DNA of 64,000 nucleotides from Alkalithermobacter paradoxus (GTDB lineage: Bacteria; Bacillota; Clostridia; Peptostreptococcales; Peptostreptococcaceae): contig MZGW01000003.1 in assembly GCA_002029295.1 (NCBI GenBank), positions 270,558 to 334,557 of the forward strand, written 5' to 3'. This document shows, piece after piece, positions 63,999 through 64,000 of the stretch (its first letter is position 1; each line of letters begins with the position of its first letter). A program made the position numbers and the translations under genes. The notes beneath the pieces are model-generated. The model was given only the letters and a program-made list of their open reading frames with translations, had not been told where the DNA came from and did no database searches.

Positions 63999-64000
63999 AA

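Overview
This window is AT-rich chromosomal DNA (A/T-rich codons, AGA/ATA use, strong AGGAGG ribosome sites, several TTG/GTG starts) from a motile, spore-forming, anaerobic Gram-positive bacterium of the class Clostridia. Spore formation is shown by spoIIID, spoIID, spoIIQ, yyaC and ywmB. Motility is shown by flagellin, hook-junction, cap and chaperone genes with SigD-type promoters. Anaerobic, redox-controlled metabolism is suggested by a 2[4Fe-4S] ferredoxin next to Rex. Gene order resembles Bacillus/Clostridium core order (ydiB-ydiH region; murA-spoIID-spoIIQ-spoIIID-mbl-flhO-flhP-fabZ; comFC-yvyF-flgM-flgN-flgK-flgL-fliW-csrA-hag-flaG-fliD-fliS-hpf-secA-prfB). A member of the Peptostreptococcaceae or a related family is my guess; the species cannot be read from the sequence.

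Layout. 1-3.7 kb: glycerol uptake (glpK 3' part outside the window, glpF) with its antiterminator glpP, interrupted by an arsenite efflux pair (acr3-arsR). 3.9-10.2 kb: ferredoxin, rex, an ABC-F ATPase, bioY and the tRNA t6A cluster tsaE-tsaB-rimI-tsaD. 10.2-17.9 kb: tex, two unusual sensor histidine kinases, an amidohydrolase and the riboflavin transporter component ribU. 18-23.6 kb: a second flagellin locus (long flagellin, its own FliS-like protein, a 45-residue protein and a 909-residue FliK-like protein) with divergent yaaR. 23.7-28.8 kb: prfB (programmed frameshift), secA, hpf and a structured non-coding RNA with a DnaA-box cluster. 28.8-37.2 kb: the late flagellar block. 37.2-45.9 kb: housekeeping genes (comFC, recD2, metK with SAM-I riboswitch, COG2426 protein, yyaC, AEC transporter, phosphoglucomutase, fabZ). 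46-53.7 kb: flagellar rod genes, mbl and the sporulation block. 53.8-58.2 kb: TPM/LemA proteins and two chemoreceptors. 58.3-62.2 kb: a GntR-DUF1648-ABC transporter operon. 62.2-64 kb: two small unknown genes and a repeat-rich region without confident genes.

Regulation is unusually readable. Operators or promoters for ArsR, Rex, BirA, a FapR-like factor, a YtrA-type GntR and SigD (six sites, all with 15-bp spacers) can be seen, together with RNA-level control: GlpP antitermination, the SAM-I riboswitch, FliW/CsrA control of hag, and the prfB frameshift. The most interesting pattern is a recurring layout in which a putative alternative-sigma promoter lies in or beside the left arm of a hairpin whose right arm covers the ribosome site or start codon of the next gene (flgM, spoIID; a related hairpin before ywmB). 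Such a hairpin would silence read-through transcripts and spare those started at the local promoter. The non-coding RNA upstream of hpf, the DnaA-box cluster beside it and the repeat units at the right end are the other main points to follow.
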